Assembly: GCA_031178005.1 (NCBI GenBank)
Contig: JAPSJV010000005.1
Coordinates: 3,212 to 67,211, forward strand
From: Pseudarthrobacter sp.
Lineage (GTDB): Bacteria; Actinomycetota; Actinomycetes; Actinomycetales; Micrococcaceae
Length of the DNA stretch: 64,000 bases
Reading direction: 5' to 3'
The number at the start of each line of letters is the position of its first letter. Within the stretch, counting starts at the first letter, position 1. The notes beneath the pieces were generated by a model. That model saw only the letters and a program-made list of their open reading frames with translations. It was not told the DNA's origin and did not search any database. Positions 51,566-62,770 of this stretch are shown in pieces. Made by a program: the position numbers and the translations under genes.

Positions 51566-52561
51566 ATGGATCCCCTTGCTGACTTCCTGGATGGGCCACG
51601 GGCACGCAACGCATTCCTGCTTGAGGTAAGGATGTCGCCGCCCTGGGCCGTCAAAGTCCAGGACGACGCTCCGCTGACTGTGGTGGCAGTCCTGGCGGGC
51701 TCAGCGTGGTTTTCCCACAATGGCGGGCCTGCCGTACTGCTGGAGCCGGGCTCGGTCATGGTGGTCCGTGACCACTCGGCATATGTCCTCGGACATGATC
51801 CGGATCAGCGCCCTGCCTACTTCATCGGTGTGGATCAGCAGTGTTCAGGTGCGAACGGTGAGGAACTGGCCAGGAGCCTTGGCCTCGGACTCCGTGCATG
51901 GGGAAACGATCCCGCAGGCAAGGACGCCATGCTCGTAGGAACCTATCGCAGCAGTGGTGAGGTGGGGGACTTGCTCCTGGCTTCCCTGCCTCCGTTCCTG
52001 GTAGCCAATGCGGAGGACAGTCCACTTATCGGGATGCTTGCGCAGGAAGTCCATAAGGACGGTCTCGCGCAGGCGAGCGTTCTGGACAGGTTGCTGGACC
52101 TGCTGCTGATTGACGCCATCCGCAGCTGGTCCGCTGAACAGCCTTCGGCCGGTTCCACCTGGCTTACGGCGGAAAGGGACGACTCCGTCCGGCAGGCGAT
52201 CCGCCTCATCCATAATTCGCCGGAAGTACCCTGGACTGTAGGTGCACTGGCGCTCAGCGTCGGTACGTCCCGCGCATCGCTTGCCCGGCGGTTTACCGAA
52301 CATGTGGGCAAGCCGCCCATGAGGTACCTGAACCAGTGGAGACTTGCCAAGGGCGCTGACCTGCTGCTGGACCCCAAATACACGCTGACTGCGGTGGCGC
52401 GGCGGGTGGGTTATGCCAGCCCTTTCGGTTTCAGCGCCGCCTTCAAGAAGCGTTACGCGGCAAGTCCCCAGGAGTATCGGAGGAGGGCCGGCGCGGTGCA
52501 GCCGGCGCCGGAAGCACTGGCACCGGTTTCCCCTGTGGCGAACACGCTCCACAAGTCGTAG
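51566..52561 (+). CDS. AraC-family regulator with N-terminal cupin
   Basis: A 331-residue transcription factor. The N-terminal half is a cupin_6-type ligand domain (LLEVRMSPPWAVKVQDDAPL through EPGSVMVVRDHSAYVLG). The C-terminal 100 residues carry two helix-turn-helix units (VGALALSVGTSRASLARRFTEHVG then MRYLNQWRLAKGADLL and VARRVGYASPFGFSAAFKKRY). It lies ten bases after the NmrA-like gene and probably controls it and the divergent DUF1772 gene. The start at 51566 is chosen because the frame's earlier start overlaps that gene. Confidence 0.92.
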   Translation: MDPLADFLDGPRARNAFLLEVRMSPPWAVKVQDDAPLTVVAVLAGSAWFSHNGGPAVLLEPGSVMVVRDHSAYVLGHDPDQRPAYFIGVDQQCSGANGEELARSLGLGLRAWGNDPAGKDAMLVGTYRSSGEVGDLLLASLPPFLVANAEDSPLIGMLAQEVHKDGLAQASVLDRLLDLLLIDAIRSWSAEQPSAGSTWLTAERDDSVRQAIRLIHNSPEVPWTVGALALSVGTSRASLARRFTEHVGKPPMRYLNQWRLAKGADLLLDPKYTLTAVARRVGYASPFGFSAAFKKRYAASPQEYRRRAGAVQPAPEALAPVSPVANTLHKS

Positions 52562-52607
52562 CCAGCCACGTAGCATCAAAGTACGTCGTAGCTAGGAGTG
52601 TGGCGAA

Positions 52608-55100
<2,493 letters not shown>

Positions 55101-55109
55101 CAACAGACA

Positions 55110-55162
55110 GCACAAAAGGCTCCGCTTCACTCCGTCACAGGAGGGAAGCGGGGCCTTTGTGC
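55110..55162 (+). terminator. Hairpin terminator of clpC
   Basis: GCACAAAAGGCTCCGCTTC (55110-55128) pairs with GAAGCGGGGCCTTTGTGC (55145-55162) with a single bulge and mismatch, and inner CTCC/GGAG pairs extend it. It begins ten bases after the clpC stop. The T-run lies within the right arm (CTTTGT), so it is a stem-dominated terminator. Confidence 0.7.
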
Positions 55163-55208
55163 GTTGGCGGGAGCGCCCTAACCAGGGCGGCAACCATAGG
55201 ATAGGCGT

Positions 55209-55724
55209 GTGACTGATTCCTTCCACATCCGCCCTGCCCGCACCAGCGACGTCGCCACCATCAAGAGACTGGTTGCACCGCTGGCCGAGCACAGGATCCT
55301 GATGGCCAAGGAAACGGTGGCGTATTACGAGAGCCTGCAGGAATTCCGGATCGCAGAGGCCGGCGATGGCACCGTGGTGGGCTGCGGAGCACTGCACGTT
55401 ATGTGGGAGGACCTCGCGGAGATCCGCACCCTGGCGGCGGCAGAATCCTGGCGCGGCCAGGGCGTTGGCCACGTGCTGGTGGAACGGCTCCTGGAAGAGG
55501 CCCGGATGCTTGGCGTCTCCCGGGTGTTCTGCCTGACCTTCGAGGTGGACTTCTTCAAGCGCCACGGCTTTGAGGTGATGGCGGATCAAAGCGCCGTTGA
55601 CCCGGAGGTTTACTCCGAGCTGCTGCGCTCCCATGACGAAGGCGTGGCCGAGTTCCTTGACCTCGCCAGGGTCAAGCCGAACACCTTGGGCAACACGCGG
55701 ATGATCCGCCAGTTGGAAGCCTAA
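55209..55724 (+). CDS. GNAT amino-acid N-acetyltransferase, ArgA-like
   Basis: A 171-residue GNAT-fold acetyltransferase resembling the short actinobacterial N-acetylglutamate synthases of arginine biosynthesis. The acetyl-CoA motif is [20 protein letters not shown], the preceding strand pair is [19 protein letters not shown], and [20 protein letters not shown] is typical of that subgroup. The start is GTG at 55209. It stands alone after the clpC terminator, and 88 bases before dhaK. Without arginine genes nearby the substrate is a family-based inference. Confidence 0.8.
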   Translation: MTDSFHIRPARTSDVATIKRLVAPLAEHRILMAKETVAYYESLQEFRIAEAGDGTVVGCGALHVMWEDLAEIRTLAAAESWRGQGVGHVLVERLLEEARMLGVSRVFCLTFEVDFFKRHGFEVMADQSAVDPEVYSELLRSHDEGVAEFLDLARVKPNTLGNTRMIRQLEA

Positions 55725-55812
55725 GGAACCGGCTGGACCGTTCACACACGCGCCATCGGGTAGTAGGGTCAAGAGCACACTCTCCAGGAAACAACCGAGT
55801 CCCAGGAGCACC

Positions 55813-56814
55813 ATGAAGAAGCTCATTAATGATCCCAAAGCCGTGGTCCAGGAATCCGTTGAAGGATTTGGAATGGCGCATTCTGACCTTGTGACCGTCA
55901 GTACCGATCCGGCCTATATAACACGTAAGGACGCTCCGGTGGCCGGCAAAGTGGGGCTGGTGTCCGGTGGCGGCAGCGGCCATGAACCGTTGCATGCGGG
56001 ATTTGTGGGCAGGGGAATGCTCGACGCCGCCGTGCCGGGAGCGGTGTTTACCTCGCCTACGCCGGACCAAATCATCCCTGCAACGCTCGCCGTGGACTCA
56101 GGGGCGGGCGTGGTGCACATCGTGAAGAACTACACGGGCGATGTCCTGAACTTTGAGACTGCCGCTGAGATGGCTGAGGCCGAAGGCGTGCAGGTCCGCA
56201 CCATCCTGGTCAATGACGACGTCGCGGTGGAGGACTCGCTGTACACGGCAGGCCGCCGCGGGGTTGCCGGGACTGTGTTGGTGGAAAAGATTGCCGGAGC
56301 CGCTGCCGAGCGCGGGGATGACCTGGACGCGGTGGCCGCGGTGGGCGGCAGGGTGAACAGCAACGTGCGCAGCATGGGCGTTGCCCTGTCCGCGTGCATC
56401 GTTCCGCATGCCGGCCAGCCCAGCTTCGACCTTGAAGACAACGAAATCGAGATCGGCATCGGCATCCACGGTGAGCCCGGCCGGCATCGGATCCCCATGG
56501 AAGCCGCGGACGGTATCACGGACCGGCTGCTGGAGCCCGTCCTGTCGGACCTGGACGTGAAGCAGGGGGAGAACGTCCTGCTGTTCGTCAACGGGATGGG
56601 CGGCACACCGCAAAGCGAGCTGTATATCGTCTACCGCCGGGCCGCTAAGGCTCTGGAAGAGCGTGGAATCACCGTGGCCCGCTCCTTGGTGGGCAACTAC
56701 ATCACCGCTCTGGAAATGCAGGGTTGCTCCATTTCCGTACTCCGGCTGGACGACGAACTCACTGACCTGTGGGACGCTCCTGTCCTCACGGCCGCACTGC
56801 GATGGGGAGTGTAA
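55813..56814 (+). CDS. dhaK: Dihydroxyacetone kinase subunit DhaK
   Basis: A 333-residue substrate-binding subunit of the PTS-dependent dihydroxyacetone kinase. The motif [15 protein letters not shown] and the covalent substrate histidine in [12 protein letters not shown] are intact. The start at 55813 follows CCCAGGAGCACC. It is first of a three-gene operon, two bases from dhaL. Dihydroxyacetone is bound as a hemiaminal on that histidine before phosphorylation by DhaL. Confidence 0.96.
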   Translation: MKKLINDPKAVVQESVEGFGMAHSDLVTVSTDPAYITRKDAPVAGKVGLVSGGGSGHEPLHAGFVGRGMLDAAVPGAVFTSPTPDQIIPATLAVDSGAGVVHIVKNYTGDVLNFETAAEMAEAEGVQVRTILVNDDVAVEDSLYTAGRRGVAGTVLVEKIAGAAAERGDDLDAVAAVGGRVNSNVRSMGVALSACIVPHAGQPSFDLEDNEIEIGIGIHGEPGRHRIPMEAADGITDRLLEPVLSDLDVKQGENVLLFVNGMGGTPQSELYIVYRRAAKALEERGITVARSLVGNYITALEMQGCSISVLRLDDELTDLWDAPVLTAALRWGV

Positions 56815-56816
56815 GC

Positions 56817-57446
56817 ATGGGGCTGGATACCAAGTGGACGCTGAAATGGCTTGAACTGTCCGCAGAGGCCATGAAGGAAAACCGGAGCAGGCTGATCGAC
56901 CTGGACAGGGCTATCGGCGATTCGGACCATGGCGAGAACATGGACAGGGGCTTCCAGGCGGCCATGGCCAAGCTCGCAGACGCACCGCCGGAAACTCCCG
57001 CGGCGGCGCTGAAGATGACGGCCATGGCCCTGATGTCCAGCGTCGGCGGGGCAGCCGGGCCGCTCTACGGCACTGCCTTCCTGCGCGCGTCAACAGCGAT
57101 TGGCGACGCTGCCGACGTCGAACCTTCCCTCTTGGTGGATGCGCTGGAAGCGGCGCTGGGCGGGATCGTCGCGCGTGGCAAGGCGGAGCCGGGGGACAAA
57201 ACCATGGTGGACGCGTGGACCCCTGCCGTTGAGGCAGCACGGAAGGCAGCGGACGACGGCGGGCTCCCGGAGGAAGTGCTCCGGGCAGCGGCTGATGCCG
57301 CCGCAGCCGGGGCCGAAGCGACCGAACCGCTGGTGGCCCGGAAAGGACGCGCCAGCTACCTGGGCGAACGCAGCGCCGGCCACCGCGATCCCGGGGCCGA
57401 GTCCAGCGCGCTGATCCTGCGGGCGGCGGCAGAGGCGGCTCTGTGA
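56817..57446 (+). CDS. dhaL: Dihydroxyacetone kinase subunit DhaL
   Basis: A 209-residue ADP-binding subunit that passes phosphate to dihydroxyacetone. The magnesium-ADP motif IGDSDHGENMDRGF is intact, followed by SVGGAAGPLYGTAFLRA and GDKTMVDAWTPA. The ATG at 56817 is two bases after dhaK, and the stop overlaps the dhaM GTG by four bases. Family members of this type rely on DhaM for phosphate rather than ATP exchange. Confidence 0.95.
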   Translation: MGLDTKWTLKWLELSAEAMKENRSRLIDLDRAIGDSDHGENMDRGFQAAMAKLADAPPETPAAALKMTAMALMSSVGGAAGPLYGTAFLRASTAIGDAADVEPSLLVDALEAALGGIVARGKAEPGDKTMVDAWTPAVEAARKAADDGGLPEEVLRAAADAAAAGAEATEPLVARKGRASYLGERSAGHRDPGAESSALILRAAAEAAL

Positions 57447-58144
57447 GCGTGCGTCTGGTAGTGGTCTCGCACAGCGAAAAGATTGCCGACGGCGCCGTGG
57501 AGCTCGCTGCGCAAATGGCGCCTGATGTGCAGATCCTGGCCGCCGGTGGAACTACTGATGGACGGATCGGCACCAGCCTGGAGAAGGTCATGGAGGCCTT
57601 GGACAAGGCGGCGGGCGGGGACGGAACCGTGGTCCTGGCGGACCTTGGCTCTGCCGTGATGACCGCAGAGTCCGCCATCGAATTCGCTGAAGAAACCGGC
57701 GGCATCCTGCTGGCCGACGCACCGTTGATCGAAGGCCTGGTGGCCGCCGCCGTGGCTGCACAAAGCGGCGCTGATGCCAAGGGGGTCAAGGACGCTGCCG
57801 AGGCAGTGGCGGCCGCGTTCGCGGGAGCGGGAGGCGCCGCGGCTGAGCCGGCGGACCATGCGGCAAGCGCGAGACAAACCGCTGCTCCGGACGCTGCCGG
57901 CGACTTTGAGCTGGTGAACCGGGCCGGCATGCATGCCCGTCCGGCGGCGAAGATTGCCGGAGGGATTTCTGCTCTGGATGCCGAGGTCACGATTAACGGG
58001 ATTGACGCCTCATCGATGACAGGCCTGATGACCCTGGCTGCAGGAAAAGGGTCGGTGCTGCGGGTGGAAGCAACAGGTCCGGACGCGGAAAAAGCCGTGG
58101 AGTACGTGGGTGGACTGGTCCGCTCAGGGTTCGGGGAGCCGTGA
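57443..58144 (+). CDS. dhaM: DhaM phosphotransfer subunit fused to HPr
   Basis: A 233-residue phosphocarrier. Residues 1-130 are an EIIA-man-like domain with the phosphorylated His10 in VVSHSEKIADG and the motif LADLGSAVMTAE. An Ala/Gly-rich linker (about 130-152) leads to an HPr domain with His164 in NRAGMHARPAAK and the ISALDAEVTI strand. No EI-like domain follows, unlike the three-domain E. coli DhaM. General EI should therefore phosphorylate it. The GTG at 57443 overlaps dhaL. Its last 21 bases overlap the convergent lipoprotein gene. Confidence 0.94.
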   Translation: MSVRLVVVSHSEKIADGAVELAAQMAPDVQILAAGGTTDGRIGTSLEKVMEALDKAAGGDGTVVLADLGSAVMTAESAIEFAEETGGILLADAPLIEGLVAAAVAAQSGADAKGVKDAAEAVAAAFAGAGGAAAEPADHAASARQTAAPDAAGDFELVNRAGMHARPAAKIAGGISALDAEVTINGIDASSMTGLMTLAAGKGSVLRVEATGPDAEKAVEYVGGLVRSGFGEP

Positions 58145-58630
58145 ACTCAGCCCATCGTCGTCGAGGTTAACCGCAGCGGAGATAAACTTCCCGCACTGTT
58201 CGCCATAGGGCGTGGATACGATGGGCATGATGGTGTGGGTACGGACCGGCAGCGCCGCACCATCAGTCCCCATGCCTGTCACTGTCACGTCAACGGGTGA
58301 TTCGGTGAGGCGCTCCAGCATCAGCGTGCCGAGCATGGTTCCGTCCGGTGACGCGGTGGCAGAGCAGACGCCGTCCGGGCCGGCATCCGGATTGCAGTCG
58401 TCGCCGATGCTCACGGATCCCGGCATCAGTTCCAGCGGGCCTTCCGTGCAGGTCCCGTCCTGGCAGGCCTTCATGTGCAGTGACTGGACCTGCGGGACGT
58501 AGTCGCGCACCACCGTCAAGGAAACCCCGGGCACCGCCGCAATGGCCGGGCACCCCGCCTGCTCAGGCGAACACGCGGAGGCGAGCAACGCCGTCGTGGT
58601 TGCCATCAGCATTACAGCGGTCCTGGACAT
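58124..58630 (-). CDS. Hypothetical lipoprotein
   Basis: A 168-residue secreted protein with a lipoprotein signal: MSRTAVMLMATTTALLASAC gives a lipobox L-A-S-A-C with Cys20. The rest has several cysteines (ACSPEQAGC, CQDGTC, DDCNPD, GVCSAT, EQCGKF) that could form disulfides, and no recognisable domain. It is anchored to the outer face of the membrane by prediction. It overlaps the 3' end of dhaM by 21 bases in the opposite direction. The two DUF3592 genes lie just upstream on the same strand and may share a transcript. Confidence 0.75.
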   Translation of the reverse strand: MSRTAVMLMATTTALLASACSPEQAGCPAIAAVPGVSLTVVRDYVPQVQSLHMKACQDGTCTEGPLELMPGSVSIGDDCNPDAGPDGVCSATASPDGTMLGTLMLERLTESPVDVTVTGMGTDGAALPVRTHTIMPIVSTPYGEQCGKFISAAVNLDDDGLSSRLPEP

Positions 58631-58658
58631 ACGTTGATGGTATTCCTGGAAGGCAGGG

Positions 58659-59084
58659 CTACGGCAGGACCTGCAGGAACATTCCCAGCCCGGCGGCTCC
58701 GAAGACCACCATCATGAGCCCGACGGCTAGCCGCCCGCGGGCGGCCGGCATGCCCGGTACTGCGGAATGTGCGGGATCGGCCGGGTTGTAAAGCACCCGG
58801 AGCGGCCCGCCGACGATGTGCTGGTCCGGTCCGTAGACGTCCGCCTGGCCAAGCCGGAGCGTGCCTGTGCTGTCAACGAATTCGTAGGTGGGAGCGAAGC
58901 GGTGCCTGCCGCTGGTGGGGCCGTCCGGCCCGTCCAGGTTCCCCGTGACCGTTCCCATGGTGGCTGTCCAGCCGGCCGTGGAACGCCTGCGACGCAGTGA
59001 AATGAGCAGTGCCGAGCCCACCAGAATCATCCCGATGGCAAGGATGACTGCGGGAATGGCCAGCAGTACGGAGGTGATAGTCAT
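58659..59084 (-). CDS. DUF3592 membrane protein, paralogue A
   Basis: A 141-residue protein with two helices, one at about 5-30 (LLAIPAVILAIGMILVGSALLISL) and one at the C-terminus (LAVGLMMVVFGAAGLGMFL). A soluble loop between them contains PTYEFVDSTGTLRLGQADVYG and LRVLYNPADPAHS, the DUF3592 pattern. Function unknown. The ATG at 59084 follows GGAG, and the frame's longer opening overlaps the paralogue. It begins three bases from the stop of paralogue B, so both are one operon, reading toward the lipoprotein. Confidence 0.83.
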   Translation of the reverse strand: MTITSVLLAIPAVILAIGMILVGSALLISLRRRRSTAGWTATMGTVTGNLDGPDGPTSGRHRFAPTYEFVDSTGTLRLGQADVYGPDQHIVGGPLRVLYNPADPAHSAVPGMPAARGRLAVGLMMVVFGAAGLGMFLQVLP

Positions 59085-59086
59085 GG

Positions 59087-59515
59087 CTACTCCGGAAAGA
59101 ACCCGATGAAGAAGTAGAAGGCCACAGCCAGGGCCACCATAAACGGAATCGCGCAGCCAAGCGTCTGCCTGGTCTTCGCGGACTGGTGGAAGGACTGGTT
59201 TGGATTCACCGGATTGTAGGCCACCTCGATTATGCTTCCGGGAACCGGGACTTCCCCGCCTGGGATCTCCGACTGGCCTGCGAACAGGGTTCCGTGCGAG
59301 TCCAGGAACTGGTACGTGGGGAAATAGCGGCGGTTCCGGTTGGCCCCGCCCGTCCCGCTGCTCCATCCCGAGATGTGGCCGGTGACGGTGGCATTTGCCC
59401 GCGGCCAGTCCGCCGTTTCGCGCTCATGCCGCCGGGTCTTGCGGACTATCTGGAAGATCGAAAAGGCGGCAACCACCACAAACACCGCCCACGCGACGTA
59501 CATTACGGTTCTCAT
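59087..59515 (-). CDS. DUF3592 membrane protein, paralogue B
   Basis: A 142-residue protein with an N-terminal helix (MYVAWAVFVVVAAFSIFQIV), a soluble part with FPTYQFLDSHGTLFAGQSEIPGG and EVAYNPVNPNQS, and a C-terminal helix pair. Its YNP-x-(N/D)P and x-T-Y-x-F-x-D-S-x-G-T segments match paralogue A, so the two arose by duplication. It lies directly upstream of A in transcription order. Function unknown. Confidence 0.83.
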   Translation of the reverse strand: MRTVMYVAWAVFVVVAAFSIFQIVRKTRRHERETADWPRANATVTGHISGWSSGTGGANRNRRYFPTYQFLDSHGTLFAGQSEIPGGEVPVPGSIIEVAYNPVNPNQSFHQSAKTRQTLGCAIPFMVALAVAFYFFIGFFPE

Positions 59516-59591
59516 GAAATTGTCCCGGGCAAAACAGCGGCAGTCTCAGTCACCCAAGAAAGTATGCCAGCAGCCACGGCAAAGGCAGCGG

Positions 59592-60545
59592 TCATGACGG
59601 AAGGGTGTAACCGCCGTCGGACATCTCCGCCAGGCCGTCCGCCAGCAGTCCCAGGAGCGCACGGTCCAGCTGTTCCACCGGCGCGTTCAGCCGGTGGAGG
59701 GCGCCCAGCGGAACGGCGACGCCCTCCGCCGGCAGCCCCAGGTCCGTCGGTGGAGTCAGGAACAGCTCCCCGGTGACCGGCGAATCAGCCTGCCGCAGCA
59801 CCGCCATCACGGCGCCGCGCACCTGCCTGTCCGTGCCGTGCCATGCCTGGCCTTTAGGGACGTACGACGGCGGCGGCTCACCGGCCAGCCGCCAGGCACA
59901 TTCCGCCCGGACCGGGCAGTCCGCGCACTTGGGGGAGCGGGCGGTGCAGACCACTGCGCCCAGTTCCATCACCGCGGCGTTCCAGCGCACCGAGAGGCCG
60001 GCGTCGTCAGGCAGGAGCTCTGTGGCCAGCCGCATTTCCGCGGCGGTCAGCGCCTGTGCGGGGAGCGCGGTCCCGGTGAACAGGCGGGCATGGACGCGGC
60101 GGATGTTGGTGTCCACCACAGTCTGGCGGCGGCCATAGGCAAAAGCGGCGACGGCGGCAGCGGTGTAGCTGCCGACGCCGGGGAGGGACAGCAACGCGTC
60201 GTAGTCGGCGGGAACCTCGCCGTTGTGGTCTTCCGTGATGGCTACCGCGGCAGCATGCAGGCGCAGTGCCCGCCGCGGGTAGCCCAGGCGGCCCCAATGG
60301 CGCACGGCTTCACCGGCCGGTTCCGCGGCCAGGTCCGCTGGCGTGGGCCAGCGGGCCATCCAGTCCTCCCACACCGGCAGCACCCGGACCACCGGCGTCT
60401 GCTGCAGCATTACTTCGCTGACCAGGATCCCCCACGGTGTGCAGTCCGGCAGGCGCCAGGGGAGGCTACGGGCTTCCATGGCAAACCAGCCTGTAATGGC
60501 TTGGTGGATGGCCGGCAGCGCCGGGAGAACGGAGGTTGAGGGCAT
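59592..60545 (-). CDS. mutY: A/G-specific adenine glycosylase
   Basis: A 317-residue base-excision repair glycosylase removing adenine opposite 8-oxoguanine. The helix-hairpin-helix LPGVGSYTAAAVAAFAYGRR precedes the catalytic aspartate Asp145 in VVDTNIRR. Glu44 in SEVMLQQTPV is the second catalytic residue, and the iron-sulfur ligands are Cys200, Cys207, Cys210 and Cys216 in spacing C-x6-C-x2-C-x5-C. The ATG at 60545 gives a normal actinobacterial length; the frame reaches 60761 without support. It is divergent from the cyclopropane synthase. Confidence 0.95.
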   Translation of the reverse strand: MPSTSVLPALPAIHQAITGWFAMEARSLPWRLPDCTPWGILVSEVMLQQTPVVRVLPVWEDWMARWPTPADLAAEPAGEAVRHWGRLGYPRRALRLHAAAVAITEDHNGEVPADYDALLSLPGVGSYTAAAVAAFAYGRRQTVVDTNIRRVHARLFTGTALPAQALTAAEMRLATELLPDDAGLSVRWNAAVMELGAVVCTARSPKCADCPVRAECAWRLAGEPPPSYVPKGQAWHGTDRQVRGAVMAVLRQADSPVTGELFLTPPTDLGLPAEGVAVPLGALHRLNAPVEQLDRALLGLLADGLAEMSDGGYTLPS

Positions 60546-60634
60546 CGACGGGGAGGAGGGTAGGGCGTTAGTTTTGATGCACACACTGTAGTTGATGCTC
60601 CGCAGTTGATGCACAGGACGAGAGGCGGACGAAC

Positions 60635-61918
60635 ATGCCAAACACACCGGGTGCTGCATCACGGCTGGCCAGAGCGCTGGCGATCGTCCTGGGAACCGAG
60701 GATCTTCCCGTCCGGCTGAGGGCCTGGGACGGCTCCGAGGCCGGGCCGGAGGATGCTCCACTTATTGAGTTCACCTCCCGGAAGGCCTTGCGGAGGATCC
60801 TGTGGTCGCCCGGCCAGCTTGGCTTGAGCAGGGCCTACGTTGCGGGCGAAATTGTGGCGCACGGGGATATTTTTGCCGCCTTCGCCGCCGTGAGTTCCAC
60901 CGGCAAGTTCGCGGAGCCGGGACCCTTCCGGATGCCCTCCCTGGGGGAAATCCGGACGCTGCTGGCAACGGGAGTCCGGCTTGGTGCCCTGGGTACCCAG
61001 CCCGTGCCGCCGGCGGAGGAAATAAGGATCGAGAAACACGGCCACCTGCATTCCAAAAGGCGCGACGCCGCGGCAATTTCGCACCATTACGACGTCGGCA
61101 ATGACTTTTACGCACTGGTCCTTGGGCCGTCCATGGTTTATTCCTGCGCAGTCTTCGACAACCCAGGGACGAGCTTGGAGGATGCCCAGGCCGCCAAACT
61201 GGACCTGGTGTGCCGGAAGCTGGGGCTGAAGCCGGGAATGCGGGTGCTGGACGTCGGCTGCGGCTGGGGCAGCTTTGCCCTGCATGCCGCCGAACGCTAC
61301 GGGGTGAAGGTTGTTGGCGTGACGCTCTCCAACGAACAAGCGGACCGCGCCCGCAAGCGTGTAGCGGAAGCCGGGCTGACCGATCAGGTGGAGATCCGGG
61401 TCCAGGATTACCGGGACGTGGCGGACGGGCCGTTCGATGCGATCAGTTCCATCGGCATGTCCGAGCACGTAGGCCGGGCACCGCTGGGCCGATACGTCGC
61501 ACAGCTGCACGGCCTGCTCCGCCCAGGCGGCAGGCTGCTCAACCACGCCATTTCCTGGAATGCAGGCCCCACCCCGGAGGACCCGGATTCATTCATCCCG
61601 CGCTACGTCTTCCCGGATGGCGAGATGCTCAGCCTGTCCGAGATGGTGGTTGCCCTGGAAGGCGGCGGCTTTGAGGTGCTGGACGTCGAGGCGCTGCGCC
61701 GGCATTACGCCCTGACGCTCCGCGCCTGGGTACAGAACCTTGAGTACAACTGGGACGAAGCCGTGCGGCTGACCTCGCCCGGGCGTGCACGGGTATGGCG
61801 GCTCTACATGGCAGCAAGTGCCCTGGGATTCGAGGGTGGCCTCACCGGGGTGAACCAGGTCCTCCTGCAAAAGCCCGGTGGCGAAGAGCCGCCGCTGCGC
61901 CGGACGGAATGGCTGTAG
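60635..61918 (+). CDS. cfa: Cyclopropane-fatty-acyl-phospholipid synthase family protein
   Basis: A 427-residue SAM-dependent methyltransferase of the mycolic/cyclopropane synthase family. The SAM motif is LDVGCGWGSFALHAAERYG, followed by VGVTLSNEQADRAR and SSIGMSEHVGRAPLGRY. The N-terminal 120 residues form the lipid-binding extension seen in Cfa-type enzymes (SPGQLGLSRAYVAGEIVAHG). It would methylate or cyclopropanate unsaturated acyl chains in the membrane. No lipid gene is adjacent; it is divergent from mutY. Confidence 0.88.
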   Translation: MPNTPGAASRLARALAIVLGTEDLPVRLRAWDGSEAGPEDAPLIEFTSRKALRRILWSPGQLGLSRAYVAGEIVAHGDIFAAFAAVSSTGKFAEPGPFRMPSLGEIRTLLATGVRLGALGTQPVPPAEEIRIEKHGHLHSKRRDAAAISHHYDVGNDFYALVLGPSMVYSCAVFDNPGTSLEDAQAAKLDLVCRKLGLKPGMRVLDVGCGWGSFALHAAERYGVKVVGVTLSNEQADRARKRVAEAGLTDQVEIRVQDYRDVADGPFDAISSIGMSEHVGRAPLGRYVAQLHGLLRPGGRLLNHAISWNAGPTPEDPDSFIPRYVFPDGEMLSLSEMVVALEGGGFEVLDVEALRRHYALTLRAWVQNLEYNWDEAVRLTSPGRARVWRLYMAASALGFEGGLTGVNQVLLQKPGGEEPPLRRTEWL

Positions 61919-62020
61919 CGTCTTGTCCCTGCTCCCGGCTTTTTGTGTTCCGCGGCACCGTTAGGCGCTGTCACGGCGTGGGAGACCCGCAGAGCGGGCG
62001 GGCATCCCTAGCCTAGGAGA

Positions 62021-62695
62021 ATGGTCAGGCAAGGTAAGCCCACAAGCGGTACGTCCCGAACAGCGGCGAAGCGCCCCGTGAGCGCGGCCGTCTACCGGCG
62101 CCGCCGGCTTTTCGTTGGCCTGGTTTTGCTGCTGGTCCTGGCAGTCGCTTTCGGTGCGCTCGCGGCCGGAGGCGTTTTCCGCGGATCCACGGAGCCGGCC
62201 TCGTCGACGGACGGAACCACCCCTGCGCCCGGCGATACAGCGGCAGCCGGGGACCCGGCGTCGACCCCTGCTCCTGAGCCGACTCCGACCGCGCCCGCCA
62301 CGCCCACCTGCGACCAGAACCTGGTGACGGTTGCTGCGGCTACGGACAAGACGATCTACGTCGACGGGGAGAATCCGATGCTCACCCTGCAGGTGACCAA
62401 CGGCGGCACGGTGGCGTGCGAGGTGAACATGGGAACGTCGCAGATGGAGTTCCTGGTGACCAGCGGCACGGACAGGATTTTCTCGTCCAAGGATTGCCAG
62501 GCCAAGAGCGAGGACCTGGTGAAGGTCATCCAGCCCGGGCAGAGCGAGAGCGCCAACTTTCCGTGGCAGCGGAACCGCAGCGTAGAGGGATGCCAGCCCG
62601 TGGCAGCGGTGCCCGGAGCCGGCGGCGCGTATTACGTGTACGTGGCCAAGCTGGGGAACCGGACCAGCCAAAAGGCGGTCTTCCAGCTGCAATAG
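62021..62695 (+). CDS. Membrane-anchored hypothetical protein with Pro/Thr-rich stalk
   Basis: A 224-residue protein I do not recognise. A basic N-terminus (KPTSGTSRTAAKRPVSAAVY, then RRRR) precedes one helix at about 30-52 (FVGLVLLLVLAVAFGALAAGG). An extended Ala/Pro/Thr linker follows (about 60-95), then a compact beta-rich domain of about 125 residues with four cysteines (TCDQNL, ACEVNM, KDCQAK, EGCQPV). The topology places this domain outside the cell. It resembles DUF4232-like or other extracytoplasmic beta-sandwich domains only in general layout. It is convergent with disA across a large hairpin. Confidence 0.75.
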   Translation: MVRQGKPTSGTSRTAAKRPVSAAVYRRRRLFVGLVLLLVLAVAFGALAAGGVFRGSTEPASSTDGTTPAPGDTAAAGDPASTPAPEPTPTAPATPTCDQNLVTVAAATDKTIYVDGENPMLTLQVTNGGTVACEVNMGTSQMEFLVTSGTDRIFSSKDCQAKSEDLVKVIQPGQSESANFPWQRNRSVEGCQPVAAVPGAGGAYYVYVAKLGNRTSQKAVFQLQ

Positions 62696-62761
62696 CCCAA
62701 GTAAGTCGCAGTTGTTGCCCTTTACAGGCCTGTGAAGGCCAACAACTGCGACTTACTTGGG
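62696..62761. repeat. 66-bp nested palindrome between convergent genes
   Basis: Two 22-base arms (62696-62717 and 62740-62761) pair perfectly; key words are AAGTAAGTCGCAG on the left and CTGCGACTTACTT on the right. Inside, CCTT/AAGG and the palindrome ACAGGCCTGT (62724-62733) continue the fold. It begins directly at the end of the preceding stop codon and ends nine bases before the disA stop. It probably terminates transcription from both sides, but such perfect long arms also suit a mobile or REP-like repeat. Confidence 0.75.
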
Positions 62762-62770
62762 GGCGGCGGG

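Noticed and set aside
52560..52607. A ClgR or HspR operator before clpC
   Set aside because: No CGC-N-GCG or CTTGAGT-type inverted repeat could be found in the 46-base gap or just upstream.
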